Origin: Flavobacterium johnsoniae UW101
GTDB lineage: Bacteria; Bacteroidota; Bacteroidia; Flavobacteriales; Flavobacteriaceae
Direction of reading: 5' to 3'
Assembly: GCF_000016645.1 (NCBI RefSeq)
Contig: NC_009441.1
Coordinates: forward strand, 930,001 to 994,000
Length of the DNA: 64,000 nucleotides
A program made the translations under genes and the position numbers. Of this stretch, positions 36,140 through 45,013 are shown piece by piece. Below the pieces are notes generated by a model. That model did no database searches. It was not told the origin of the DNA and saw only the letters and a program-made list of their open reading frames with translations. Within the stretch, counting starts at the first letter, position 1, and each line of letters starts with the position of its first letter.

Positions 36140-37042
36140 ATGGAGGGAAGAACAGCATTAGAATATTACGTTTTAGATGTGTTTTCAAACGAAAGTTACA
36201 AAGGAAACCCTCTTTCTGTAGTTTTTACTGATGGAAATTTAAGATTAGAAACCTATAAGGATATCTCTAAAGAATTTGGCTATTCTGAAACCTCTTTTGT
36301 CTATTATTCTACAAGAGAAAAAGCACTCGTAGTTCGTTCATTTACCCCAACGGGAATCGAAATCGACGGTGCAGGACATAATTTATTAGGCGCAGTCTGC
36401 GGTGCTTTGCTAAAAGGAATGCCCATTTTTGAGGAACAAAACGAAAGCGAGCCTTTTGTAATCATGAAACATTCGGCAATACCTGTAACAGTAAGCTTTG
36501 ATCCGGTTACTTTTTATCCTGTGGTTCAAATGCATCAAAAATCGGCAGTCATTAAACAGGAAATTCCAACCTATAAAATTGCAGTAGCACTGGGCTTAAA
36601 AATTGAGGATTTAGATGTAAGTGCTTTTGTTCCAACAGTAGTTAAAACAGAAGTAGCACACACAATGGTGCCTATAAAAAACAGCCAATTACTGAACAGC
36701 TTTGTACCAGATAATCAACTTTTAATCGAAATATCTAAAGAATACAATTTTGAAGGATTTTATTGTTTCACAATTGCCGATGAAGGCCAGGAACATATCG
36801 TTGAAACAAGATTTTTTAATCCCATAATCGGAATAAATGAAGATCCTGCAACGGGAACCGCAGCGGGTCCTTTAATTGGTTTTTTAACTCAAAAGAAATT
36901 CACCAAATCTGAAAAAGAATATAAAATTCTTCAAGGTGTAAAATTAAAACAAGCCTCAATGATCGAAGTTATGAATCGGGAAGAGGATATTTTAGTAGGC
37001 GGTTCATCAATAATTACAATGAAAGGTGAACTTTACATCTAA
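36140..37042 (+). CDS. PhzF-family isomerase
   Basis: A member of the PhzF/diaminopimelate epimerase fold, which catalyses proton-shift isomerisation or epimerisation. The 300 residues start with a short leader, then YYVLDVFSNESYKGNPLSVVF, the catalytic Glu in EFGYSETSFVY (about residue 50), RSFTPTGIEIDGAGHNLLGA, and the second half with VETRFFNPIIGINEDPATGTAAGPL. No phenazine genes are nearby, so the substrate is open. The start MEGRTALEYYVLD is preceded by AAAAAGGAAAAT, a plausible ribosome site. Confidence 0.9.
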   Translation: MEGRTALEYYVLDVFSNESYKGNPLSVVFTDGNLRLETYKDISKEFGYSETSFVYYSTREKALVVRSFTPTGIEIDGAGHNLLGAVCGALLKGMPIFEEQNESEPFVIMKHSAIPVTVSFDPVTFYPVVQMHQKSAVIKQEIPTYKIAVALGLKIEDLDVSAFVPTVVKTEVAHTMVPIKNSQLLNSFVPDNQLLIEISKEYNFEGFYCFTIADEGQEHIVETRFFNPIIGINEDPATGTAAGPLIGFLTQKKFTKSEKEYKILQGVKLKQASMIEVMNREEDILVGGSSIITMKGELYI

Positions 37043-37044
37043 AT

Positions 37045-37078
37045 AAAAAAAGCTGCATCCAGAAATGCAGCTTTTTTT
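37045..37078. terminator. Two-way terminator between phzF-like and CDGSH genes
   Basis: Stem AAAAGCTGCAT / ATGCAGCTTTT, a short loop, and A and T runs on the two sides, between convergent genes. Confidence 0.88.
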
Positions 37079-37104
37079 ATATCTAAACTTAGAAATAGAA
37101 TTTC

Positions 37105-37332
37105 TTAGTTTGTTTTCATTGGTGGTAAATCGAATGCAACAGAATCGTGTTCGAAGTTGTTTCTGTGTCCGCCATCGCAAAATGGTTTGTTTGCAGATAA
37201 TCCGCAGCGGCAAAGTCCAAGTGCAGATCTTCCTTGTAAACCGTAAAGCGCTCCTTCCGGATCCATGATTTCGAAATCACCTTCAATTTTAATTGATCCA
37301 TTTTTATTGATGATTAGTTTTGTCTTGCTCAT
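37105..37332 (-). CDS. CDGSH iron-sulfur domain protein
   Basis: A 75-residue protein binding a redox-active 2Fe-2S cluster through three Cys and one His. The motif is complete: CRCGLSANKPFCDGGH (Cys-x-Cys, then Cys-Asp-Gly-Gly-His), about residues 41-56. A beta-rich head includes DPEGALYGLQGRSALGL. Single-domain bacterial CDGSH proteins may take part in iron or redox handling. Confidence 0.93.
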   Translation of the reverse strand: MSKTKLIINKNGSIKIEGDFEIMDPEGALYGLQGRSALGLCRCGLSANKPFCDGGHRNNFEHDSVAFDLPPMKTN

Positions 37333-37791
37333 AAACTTGTTTTTTTGTTTTTTTTCGAATGCAAAGATTGCGAAATAAATCTTGAAGATTTTGCTTGTAA
37401 GGCTAGTTTAAACTGGTTCTATTTTATGGGTTTACCGACAGCTATATACGAAGATTTTATTCGATTGTCAGACTGAGCGAAGTCGAAGTCCCGCAAAGAT
37501 TGATAAATTTATATGAATCGTTCCTACGGAACTCTTATTTTGACAATGGTTCATTTTCAACGGATTAAAATCCGTTGCTACAAAACAAATTGTTCCTACG
37601 GAACTTTTATGTAAAGAGCCATTGGCTCGAATTATATTGTAGCAACGGATTTTAATCCGTTGAAAAAATGCGGATAGAAACAAAAGTTCCGTAGGAACGA
37701 TCCATATTAAAAGTCCTTTTCGTCCTGAATCTCCATGAAACTTAAAAATCTCAATTCTATTCCTTATTTTTGCACTCAATAAAATTGAGTT
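37333..37791. repeat. Composite palindromic repeat cluster upstream of metG
   Basis: No gene seen. The outer pair TCGTTCCTACGGAACT (37518-37533) matches its complement at 37685-37700. Inside, a perfect 28-bp inverted pair runs 37556-37583 and 37637-37664; each arm is itself a palindrome (CAACGGATT.AATCCGTTG). A third GTTCCTACGGAAC lies at 37592-37604. A -7 box, TATTTTTG (37765-37772), lies just beyond and likely serves metG. Confidence 0.8.
37765..37772 (+). promoter_or_regulatory. -7 box for metG
   Basis: TATTTTTG followed by CAC fits TAnnTTTG, 19 bases before the ATG; no TTG at the usual spacing. Confidence 0.45.
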
Positions 37792-39927
37792 ATGACACAG
37801 AATCCAAAGAGATATACAATCACGGCGGCATTACCTTACACAAATGGACCAATCCACATTGGGCATTTGGCGGGGGTTTACGTGCCTGCAGATATATATT
37901 CGAGATATTTAAGATTGCAGGGAAAAGATGTAGCATTTATTTGCGGAAGCGATGAACACGGCGTTGCAATTTCAATGAAAGCAAAAAAAGAAGGAGTTAC
38001 GCCACAAGAAGTTATTGATAAATATGATGGAATTATTCGTAAATCATTTGCTGATTTCGGAATTTCATTCAACAATTACTCTAGAACTTCGGCAAAAATT
38101 CATCATGATACGGCTTCAGAATTCTTTAGAACTTTGTATGATAAAGGCGATTTTATTGAAGAAGTTACAGAGCAATTGTACGATGCAAAAGCAAATCAGT
38201 TTTTAGCAGACCGTTTTGTGGTTGGAACTTGCCCAAAATGCGACAATCCGGAAGCTTATGGCGATCAGTGCGAAAAATGCGGATCGACTTTGAACGCGAC
38301 TGATTTGATCAACCCAAAATCGACAATTACAGGAGAAACTCCAATTTTAAAAGAAACAAAACACTGGTTTTTACCTTTAGATAGATATTCTGATTTCTTA
38401 ACAAAATGGATTCTTGAAGGTCACAAAAACGACTGGAAACCTAATGTTTACGGACAAGTAAAATCCTGGATCGACGGCGGACTTGAGCCTCGTGCTGTAA
38501 CACGTGACCTTGACTGGGGAATTGACGTTCCGGTTGAAGGTGCCGAAGGAAAAAAATTATACGTTTGGTTTGATGCACCTATTGGTTACATTTCTTCTAC
38601 GAAAGAATGGGCAGCACGCGAAGGAAAAGACTGGGAACCATATTGGAAAGATGAAGAAACCAAATTGGTTCACTTTATTGGGAAAGACAATATTGTTTTT
38701 CACTGTATCATTTTTCCAGCGATGCTAAAAGCTGAAGGAAGCTACATTTTACCAGACAACGTTCCGGCAAATGAGTTTTTAAATTTAGAAGGAAACAAAC
38801 TTTCGACTTCTAAAAACTGGGCAGTTTGGTTACACGAATATTTAGAAGAATTTCCAGATAAGCAGGATGTTTTACGTTACGCGTTAACATCAAACGCTCC
38901 TGAAACAAAAGATAACGATTTTACCTGGAAAGATTTCCAAGCTAGAAACAACAACGAATTGGTTGCTATTTTTGGAAACTTCGTAAATCGTGTTGTGGTT
39001 TTAACCAACAAATATTACGATGGTGTTATCCCGACTCCAAACGAATTTACTGAAATCGACGAACAAACTTTAGCTGAATTAAAAGCATATCCAGCCGTGA
39101 TTTCAAGTTCGGTTGAGCGTTACAGATTCCGTGAAGCTCTGGGCGAATTGATGAATGTTGCTCGTTTAGGAAATAAATACCTTGCAGATGAAGAACCTTG
39201 GAAAGTAATGAAAGACAATCCAGAGCGTGTAAAAACACAAATGTATGTAGCATTGCAAATTGCTGCAGCGTTGAGCGTTTTGGCTGAACCGTTTTTACCT
39301 TTTACAGCTGCTAAATTGTCTAAAATCCTGAACTTAGGTGATCTTAAAGAACATTTTGAAGGGTTTAGCAAGTTCCTGAAAGAAAGACATCAGGATGCAA
39401 ACGACATCATTATTGATAAAACATTGGGTTGGAATGATATTTCTGAAAACTCAGATTTAATTCCGGCCGGACATAAAATTGGCGAAGCTGAATTGCTTTT
39501 CGCTAAAATAGAAGACGAAGAAATACAAAAACAAATAGATAAATTGGAAGCGACAAAAACCGCAAATATTGCTGAAAACCAAAAAGCAGAACCACAAAAA
39601 GATTTAATTCAGTTTGAAGATTTTGCAAAAATGGATATTCGTATAGGAACTATTCTTGAGGCTGAAAAAATGCCAAAAGCAAACAAACTTTTGGTTCTTA
39701 AAGTAGATACGGGAATTGATGTTCGTACAATTGTTTCGGGAATTGCAGAGAGTTTTTCGCCAGAAGAAATCATCGGAAAACGTGTTTCTGTATTAGCAAA
39801 CCTTGCTCCAAGAGCTTTACGCGGCGTTGAAAGTCAAGGAATGATCTTGATGACAACAAATGCCGAAGGAAAACTGGTTTTTGTAAATCCAGATGCTGAT
39901 GCACCAAATGGAGCAACAGTAAACTAA
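37792..39927 (+). CDS. metG: Methionyl-tRNA synthetase
   Basis: Charges tRNA-Met. The 711 residues have the class I HIGH motif as HIGH (His22-His25, in [13 protein letters not shown]) and KMSKS as KLSTS (in [11 protein letters not shown]). A zinc knuckle CPKC...CEKC lies in the connecting peptide (about 144-162). The anticodon-binding helical domain follows. The C-terminal EMAP/tRNA-binding OB domain (about 605-711) reads [31 protein letters not shown] (in part) and [18 protein letters not shown]. This is the long form with the appended dimerising domain. It is flanked on both sides by hairpin-rich non-coding DNA. Confidence 0.98.
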   Translation: MTQNPKRYTITAALPYTNGPIHIGHLAGVYVPADIYSRYLRLQGKDVAFICGSDEHGVAISMKAKKEGVTPQEVIDKYDGIIRKSFADFGISFNNYSRTSAKIHHDTASEFFRTLYDKGDFIEEVTEQLYDAKANQFLADRFVVGTCPKCDNPEAYGDQCEKCGSTLNATDLINPKSTITGETPILKETKHWFLPLDRYSDFLTKWILEGHKNDWKPNVYGQVKSWIDGGLEPRAVTRDLDWGIDVPVEGAEGKKLYVWFDAPIGYISSTKEWAAREGKDWEPYWKDEETKLVHFIGKDNIVFHCIIFPAMLKAEGSYILPDNVPANEFLNLEGNKLSTSKNWAVWLHEYLEEFPDKQDVLRYALTSNAPETKDNDFTWKDFQARNNNELVAIFGNFVNRVVVLTNKYYDGVIPTPNEFTEIDEQTLAELKAYPAVISSSVERYRFREALGELMNVARLGNKYLADEEPWKVMKDNPERVKTQMYVALQIAAALSVLAEPFLPFTAAKLSKILNLGDLKEHFEGFSKFLKERHQDANDIIIDKTLGWNDISENSDLIPAGHKIGEAELLFAKIEDEEIQKQIDKLEATKTANIAENQKAEPQKDLIQFEDFAKMDIRIGTILEAEKMPKANKLLVLKVDTGIDVRTIVSGIAESFSPEEIIGKRVSVLANLAPRALRGVESQGMILMTTNAEGKLVFVNPDADAPNGATVN

Positions 39928-39953
39928 GAAGTTCTTTCTAGAATCGAAATATT

Positions 39954-39982
39954 AAAAACATGAGAAATTTCTCATGTTTTTT
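39954..39982 (+). terminator. Terminator after metG
   Basis: Palindrome AAACATGAGAAATTTCTCATGTTT followed by Ts, 26 bases past the stop; a strong intrinsic hairpin with a short loop. Confidence 0.85.
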
Positions 39983-40012
39983 ACTTTTATATAAGTTTAT
40001 AATTGTAAGTTT

Positions 40013-40172
40013 GTCTTGCAAAACATTACCAAGGAGAAATCCTTAAAACTATTTTTAAGTAAAGATAAGCGTATACCACGCCATGGTGAAGGTATGGGAA
40101 ACCACCTAAATCATTCCTTGGAATGTTTTGCACACCTAACGCGTGGTATTCGTGTATTTAATATTTTCTATT
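40013..40172 (+). ncRNA. Candidate structured RNA leader (unknown family)
   Basis: Several helices can be drawn. A: GCAAAACATT-a-CCAAGGA (40018-40035) pairs with 40115-40131. B: AAGGA-GAAA-TCCTT (40031-40044), a GNRA-type tetraloop hairpin that competes with the end of A. C: ATACC (40073-40077) with GGTAT (40091-40095), or alternatively ATACCACGC (40073-40081) with GCGTGGTAT (40141-40149), so the two are exclusive. D: TGG-GAAA-CCA (40095-40104). Helix A and the longer form of C cross each other, giving a pseudoknot topology. It ends 23 bases before the ATG at 40173, so it could be a 5' regulatory element or an independent RNA. I cannot match it to a named class. Confidence 0.45.
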
Positions 40173-40448
40173 ATGCAAAAAGAAAATGAACAAACAACAG
40201 AAACAGCTGTAATGACAGCAATGGCAAAATTTCTTTCCGAGATTTGGTTTGAGGAAGAAATTAGAGAGCAGCCAGAACACATGTGCGAAATTTTTGAGGC
40301 AATTCTGGTTACCCAAGTCGGCGACTATATGGATCTTCGCATCAAAATGATTAATTGCATTAGAACCATTAACAAACTGGCAGAAGCACTTGAACCTTTT
40401 TCAGACATGGAAATCAAAAAGGCTTACCAAAAAATGCTCAACGCATAA
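40173..40448 (+). CDS. Orphan acidic protein, 91 residues
   Basis: From ATG 40173 (MQKENEQTTETAVMTAMAKF) it is 91 residues; a GTG at 40143 would add ten but starts inside a predicted helix. It is all-helical by pattern, with a net acidic first half (IWFEEEIREQPEHMCEIFEA) and a C-terminal half with a basic helix (LRIKMINCIRTINKLAEALE). There is no membrane segment. I do not recognise the family. It lies between a candidate structured RNA and the palindrome array, which is the only context clue. Confidence 0.65.
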   Translation: MQKENEQTTETAVMTAMAKFLSEIWFEEEIREQPEHMCEIFEAILVTQVGDYMDLRIKMINCIRTINKLAEALEPFSDMEIKKAYQKMLNA

Positions 40449-40463
40449 TACCACACAAAAACA

Positions 40464-41590
40464 AATTTAATCCTCTTTTATATTATCAATTAAAATCAGC
40501 AAATTATGCCGTTAGGCATTAAAGGTTGGTAGAACATGAAATTTAAAATTCGTTTTCGTGCCGTAGGTACGACACATATCTTGCGTACCTACGGCACGCT
40601 AAATCGATGCTAATCTATTTTTTTCTACCAACCTTTAATGCCTAACGGCATATTTAACAACCATTACAAAACGTAATATATATCTGAAATTTTCGAGGCA
40701 ATTTAATGCTCTTTTATATCAGCAAATTATGCCATAAGCATTAAAGGTTGGCAGAATATTAAATTTAAAATTCATTTTCGTGCCCTAGGTACGATACATA
40801 TCTTGCGTACCTACGGCACGCTAAATCAATGCTAATCTATTTTTTTCTACCGACCTTTAATGCCTAACTGCATATTTAACAACCATTACAAAACGTAATA
40901 TATATCTGAAATTTTCGAGGCAATTTAATGCTCTTTTATATCATCAATTTAAAATCAGCAGATTATGCCGTTAGGCATTAAAGGTTGGTAGAATATTAAA
41001 TTTAAAATTCGGTTTCGTGCCGTAGGTACGATACATATCTTGCGTACCTACGGCACGCTGAATCGATCCTAATCTATTTTTTTCTATCAACCTTTAATGT
41101 CTAACGGCATATTTAAAAACCATTACAAAACGAAAAATATATCTGAAATTTTCGAGGCAATTTAATCCTCTTTTATCAGCAATTTAAAATCAGTAAATTA
41201 TGCCGTTAGGCATTAAAGGTTGGTAGAATATTAAATTTAAAATTCGGTTTCGTGCCGTAGGTACGACACATAAATATCTTGCGTACCTACGGCACGCTGA
41301 ATCAATGCTAATCTATTTTTTTCTACCAACCTTTAATGCCTAACGGCATATTTAAAAATCATTACAAAACGAAAAATATATCTGAAATTTTCGAGGCAAT
41401 TTAATCCTCTTTTATCAGCAATTTAAAATCAGTAAATTATGCCGTTAGGCATTAAAGGTTGGTAGAATATTAAATTTAAAATTCGGTTTCGTGCCGTAGG
41501 TACGACACATATCTTGCGTACCTACGGCACACTGAATAGATGCTAATCTTTTTTTTCTACCAACCTTTAATGCCTAACGGCATATTTAAC
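40464..41590. repeat. Array of five tandem composite palindromes
   Basis: Five units at 40506-40651, 40729-40873, 40965-41110, 41200-41349 and 41439-41583, spaced 223-239 bases start to start. Each has 29-bp outer arms (ATGCCGTTAGGCAT then TAAAGGTTGGTAGAA, and the exact complement at the right), with ATGCC-gtta-GGCAT itself a small hairpin. Inner arms of 15 bp are CGTGCCGTAGGTACG and complement. Between units lies a conserved spacer of about 80-90 bases (containing ATCTGAAATTTTCGAGGCAA). Units 1 and 4 are perfect in both arm pairs, unit 5 nearly so, and unit 2 is decayed. No reading frame of note exists here, and the spacers are alike, so it is not a CRISPR array. Confidence 0.95.
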
Positions 41591-41702
41591 CTCATTGATA
41601 GTTCTCTCATAATTCCTTTTTTATATAAATTTTACACAAATTAGTTTTCTTTCATAAAAAGTAAGATATTAGCACCAAAAGCTATTCGAAAAACTAAAAA
41701 TT

Positions 41703-42263
41703 ATGGAACTATTAGAAAGTTTGCCTACACTGCTTAAATCTTTTTGGTATATCGCAATTCCAACAAGTTTAATTTTTCTTATTCAAACCATTATTACCTT
41801 TTCGGGTCTTGATGTTGCAGATGGTTTCGACACTGATTTTCATGCAGATGCACACGATGGTGATTTTCAGCTTTTTTCATTACGAAACCTTATCAATTTT
41901 CTTTTAGGTTTCAGCTGGACGGGAATTTCGTTTTATTCTACAATTGGCGAACATACCTGGTTTCTCATTATTTTATCACTTGTTGTTGGCGTTTTATTTG
42001 TGCTTTTGTTTTTCTTCGTTATCAAACAAGTACAAAAACTAGCAGAAGACAATTCTTTTAAAATCACTAATACGCTTAATAAAACCGCCGAAGTTTACTT
42101 AACAATTCCCGAAAATAAAACAGGAAAAGGCAAAATCATGATTAGCGTAAACGGTTCTTTTCATGAATTAGAAGCGATGACAGAACAAAGCAAAATTCCG
42201 TCTGGAGCAGCTGTAAAAGTTATCAAAATCGAAAACAACATTTTAATTGTAGAAACCATATAA
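41703..42263 (+). CDS. NfeD-like / OB-fold membrane protein paired with flotillin
   Basis: A 186-residue inner-membrane protein with helices near residues 15-35, 62-80 and 85-112 (FLIILSLVVGVLFVLLFFFVI). A C-terminal OB-fold-like domain (about 125-186) reads AEVYLTIPENKTGKGKIMIS and SGAAVKVIKIENNILIVE, as in NfeD C-terminal domains. NfeD-type proteins pair with flotillin/SPFH proteins, and one follows here after 11 bases. It probably forms a membrane-microdomain complex with that neighbour. Confidence 0.8.
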   Translation: MELLESLPTLLKSFWYIAIPTSLIFLIQTIITFSGLDVADGFDTDFHADAHDGDFQLFSLRNLINFLLGFSWTGISFYSTIGEHTWFLIILSLVVGVLFVLLFFFVIKQVQKLAEDNSFKITNTLNKTAEVYLTIPENKTGKGKIMISVNGSFHELEAMTEQSKIPSGAAVKVIKIENNILIVETI

Positions 42264-42274
42264 CACAAATCATA

Positions 42275-43789
42275 ATGAACCCAATTATTTTAATTGCAGT
42301 TGCGGCAATCGTTCTATTCGTAACAATTTCGGCATTAATATCGCGGTACAAGCGTTGTCCGTCAGACAAAATCTTAGTTATTTACGGTCGTACAGGCGGA
42401 ACCTCAGCACGATGTGTACACGGCGGCGGTGCTTTTATCTGGCCGGTAATTCAGGATTATGCATTTTTAGATTTAAAACCGCTTTCAATCGAAGCTAATT
42501 TAACTAATGCGCTGAGCCGTCAGAACATTAGAGTAGATGTTCCTTGCCGATTTACCATTGCAATCTCTACAGAATCAGACAGTATGAATACTGCTGCCGA
42601 AAGATTGTTAGGTTTATCATACGAGCAGGTTCAGGAACTGGCAAAAGATATTTTGTTTGGTCAGTTACGTTTGGTAATTGCAACCATGACAATTGAAGAA
42701 ATCAACTCAGACCGTGACAAATTCCTTGATAATATTTCGAAAAACGTTGACAGCGAATTAAAGAAAATTGGTTTAAAATTAATCAACGTAAACGTTACCG
42801 ATATTCGTGACGAGTCTGGATATATTGAAGCTTTAGGAAAAGAAGCCGCTGCAAAAGCTATTAACGAAGCAAAAATCAGCGTTGCCGAACAGGAAAAAAT
42901 CGGGGAAATTGGTAAGGCTCTTGCCGATAGAGAAAAAGATACTCAAATTGCAGAAACACACAGAGACCGTGACGTAAAAATTGCGATTACTCAAAAAGAT
43001 AAAGAAATCAGTATTGCTACTGCATCAAGAGATGAAACTATTGGTAAAGCCGAAGCGCAGAGAGATACAAGGGTAAAAACTTCTGAAGCAAACGCAATTG
43101 CGATTCAGGGAGAGAACGAGGCTAAAATTGCCATCGCTAATTCTGAAGCATTACGTAGAGAAAAAGAAGCAGAATCATTGCGTGTTGCAATAGCTGCCGA
43201 AAAAGTACAACAGGCAAAAGCATTAGAAGAATCATACGTTGCTGAGCAAAAAGCCGAGCTTGCACGTTCTGAAAGAGAGCGTTCTACTCAAATTGCCAAC
43301 ATTGTAGTTCCTGCCGAAATTGCTAAGCAAAGAGCCATTATCGAAGCTCAGGCTGCTGCCGAAACTATCAGAGAAAATGCACGAGGTGAAGCCGATGCGA
43401 TTTATGCTAAAATGGAAGCCGAAGCAAAAGGTCTTTTCGAAATATTAACCAAACAAGCCGAAGGTTACAAAGATGTTGTAGCTGCTGCGGGCGGAGATCC
43501 AAGCAAAGCATTCCAGCTTTTATTACTAGAGAAGCTTCCTGAATTGGTTAAAACTCAGGTTGAAGCTGTTAAAAACATCAAAATTGACAAAATTACCGTT
43601 TGGGATTCTGGAAATGGTCAGGGCGAAAATGGCGGTTCAACAGCCAATTTTGTTTCTGGAATGATGAAAACAGTTCCGCCATTGAATGACTTATTCAATA
43701 TGGCCGGATTAAATTTACCGAGTTATTTAAAAGGTGAAGATACACCCGAAGTTCCGCCAGCTATTGAAGTTGTAGAAAAAGAAGAATAA
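42275..43789 (+). CDS. Flotillin-family SPFH protein
   Basis: Membrane scaffolding protein of the flotillin/YqiK type, 504 residues. It has one N-terminal anchor (IILIAVAAIVLFVTISALI), an SPFH domain (about 30-190, KILVIYGRTGG to VNVTDIRDESGYIEALGKEAA), then a long Ala/Glu/Lys-rich helical stretch (about 200-400). The latter contains repeats such as EKDTQIAETHRDRDVKIAI and the flotillin-like ending GDPSKAFQLLLLEKLPELV. It is encoded with the NfeD-like partner as a two-gene operon. Roles in membrane organisation or stress are known for the family; the client proteins are unknown. Confidence 0.93.
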   Translation: MNPIILIAVAAIVLFVTISALISRYKRCPSDKILVIYGRTGGTSARCVHGGGAFIWPVIQDYAFLDLKPLSIEANLTNALSRQNIRVDVPCRFTIAISTESDSMNTAAERLLGLSYEQVQELAKDILFGQLRLVIATMTIEEINSDRDKFLDNISKNVDSELKKIGLKLINVNVTDIRDESGYIEALGKEAAAKAINEAKISVAEQEKIGEIGKALADREKDTQIAETHRDRDVKIAITQKDKEISIATASRDETIGKAEAQRDTRVKTSEANAIAIQGENEAKIAIANSEALRREKEAESLRVAIAAEKVQQAKALEESYVAEQKAELARSERERSTQIANIVVPAEIAKQRAIIEAQAAAETIRENARGEADAIYAKMEAEAKGLFEILTKQAEGYKDVVAAAGGDPSKAFQLLLLEKLPELVKTQVEAVKNIKIDKITVWDSGNGQGENGGSTANFVSGMMKTVPPLNDLFNMAGLNLPSYLKGEDTPEVPPAIEVVEKEE

Positions 43790-43806
43790 TTTTTAAATTC
43801 TGTCAT

Positions 43807-43852
43807 AAAAAAGCGCGAACCGATTAACATTTTTAATTGATTCGCGCTTTTT
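43807..43852. terminator. Terminator after the flotillin gene
   Basis: Stem AAAAAGCGCGAA / TTCGCGCTTTTT with a 21-base AT-rich loop, 17 bases past the stop. Confidence 0.85.
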
Positions 43853-43878
43853 GCATTCAAAGTATTCACTTTGTAAAG

Positions 43879-43886
43879 TATCTTTG
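43879..43886 (+). promoter_or_regulatory. -7 box for the EamA transporter
   Basis: TATCTTTG fits TAnnTTTG, 23 bases before ATG 43910, with TTG at 43851 at a slightly long spacing of 25. Confidence 0.5.
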
Positions 43887-43909
43887 AAAAATAATACACG
43901 ATTAATACA

Positions 43910-44794
43910 ATGAAAATCACAAAACCAAGATTAGCTCTAATCTGCGGTATACTCTGCATCTCAATTTTCCCTATATTGGTTAAATTACGTTTAACGCCTG
44001 GATTAATCTCTGCTTTTTACCGAATGGCTTTTGCCGTCACACTGCTTTTGCCTTATGTGCTGTTGAGCGGCAATTTTAAAATTCCAACATTAAAATTCAC
44101 ACTTTTAGCAGCGCTTTGCGGTATTTTATTTGCATCAGATGTAGCCGTTTGGAATATCGCCATTCAGGAATCAAGCGCGACTCAGGCTTCGCTGCTCACT
44201 AATTTATCTCCGGTTTGGGTTGGTGTTGGTTCTTTCTTTTTTCTGAAAGCAAAACCTGCCGCAAATTTCTGGATAGGAACATTTGTCGCTTTATTAGGAA
44301 TGATAACCTTAGTTGGTTTTGAATTTTTCATCGATTTAAACTTTGATAAAGCATTTCTATTTGCCGTTTTATCCGGAATTCTATATTCCGTTTATATGTT
44401 GGTAAGCAAAAATGTGCTTTCTGCAGTCGATGTTTTATCATTTATGACAATTAGTTTATTGGCTTCAAGTATTTATTTAGGAATTTTGTGTTATTCGCTG
44501 GACGAACCTTTTACCGGATTTTCAAATACGGGATGGTTTGTTCTCGTCCTTCAAGCTGTTATTTGCCAATTGTGCGCCTGGCTTTCGATTAGTTATGCGA
44601 CTCAGCATATGCGCGCAACTCGAGTTTCGTTGAGTTTACTGAGTCAGGCCGTAATTACTTCAATTTTGGCTTGGTTGTTTTTAGAAGAACAAATAACTTT
44701 ACAAATGGTTTTCGGCGGAATCATTCTGCTTTTCGGAATCCGAATTACTTTTTACGACAAAACGATTTCTTTGAAAAGGCTTTTTTCTAAATAG
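43910..44794 (+). CDS. DMT-family transporter (EamA)
   Basis: A drug/metabolite-type inner-membrane exporter of 294 residues. Ten hydrophobic helices are expected and visible, arranged as two EamA repeats (about 5-140 and 150-285). Typical segments are LISAFYRMAFAVTLLLPYVL, QESSATQASLLTNLSPVWVGVGSFFFL, and the second-repeat SYATQHMRATRVSLSLLSQAVITSILAWLFLEEQ (in part) and MVFGGIILLFGI. Substrate unknown. It is a single gene with its own -7 box. Confidence 0.9.
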   Translation: MKITKPRLALICGILCISIFPILVKLRLTPGLISAFYRMAFAVTLLLPYVLLSGNFKIPTLKFTLLAALCGILFASDVAVWNIAIQESSATQASLLTNLSPVWVGVGSFFFLKAKPAANFWIGTFVALLGMITLVGFEFFIDLNFDKAFLFAVLSGILYSVYMLVSKNVLSAVDVLSFMTISLLASSIYLGILCYSLDEPFTGFSNTGWFVLVLQAVICQLCAWLSISYATQHMRATRVSLSLLSQAVITSILAWLFLEEQITLQMVFGGIILLFGIRITFYDKTISLKRLFSK

Positions 44795-45013
44795 TTTGCC
44801 CACTGATTTTACGGATGAAACTGATTTACACTGATAGTTTGTGCAATTCGAGGTTTCACGCAGATTGAGCAGATTTTAAAAAATCATTTTAATCTTAATA
44901 ATCTGTGGCTAAAAAAAATTAGTGCAATTCGTGAATTGCTTCGCCTGTTCACTATCGCTCGGGTCGTGGCGAAAAATAAACCTGAAACAAACAAAACTTG
45001 AAACAAAAAACTT
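44795..45013. other. Intergenic degenerate repeats
   Basis: Fragments such as CACGCAGATTGAGCAGATTTT and AATCTGTGGCT, seen in decayed form near 23790 and 57690, plus GTGCAATTCG twice (44842 and 44921). No gene seen. Confidence 0.5.

Noticed and set aside
40464..41590. CRISPR array
   Set aside because: Repeats are regular, but the sequences between them are alike, not unique spacers, and the repeat units are 145 bases with internal palindromes. No cas gene is present.
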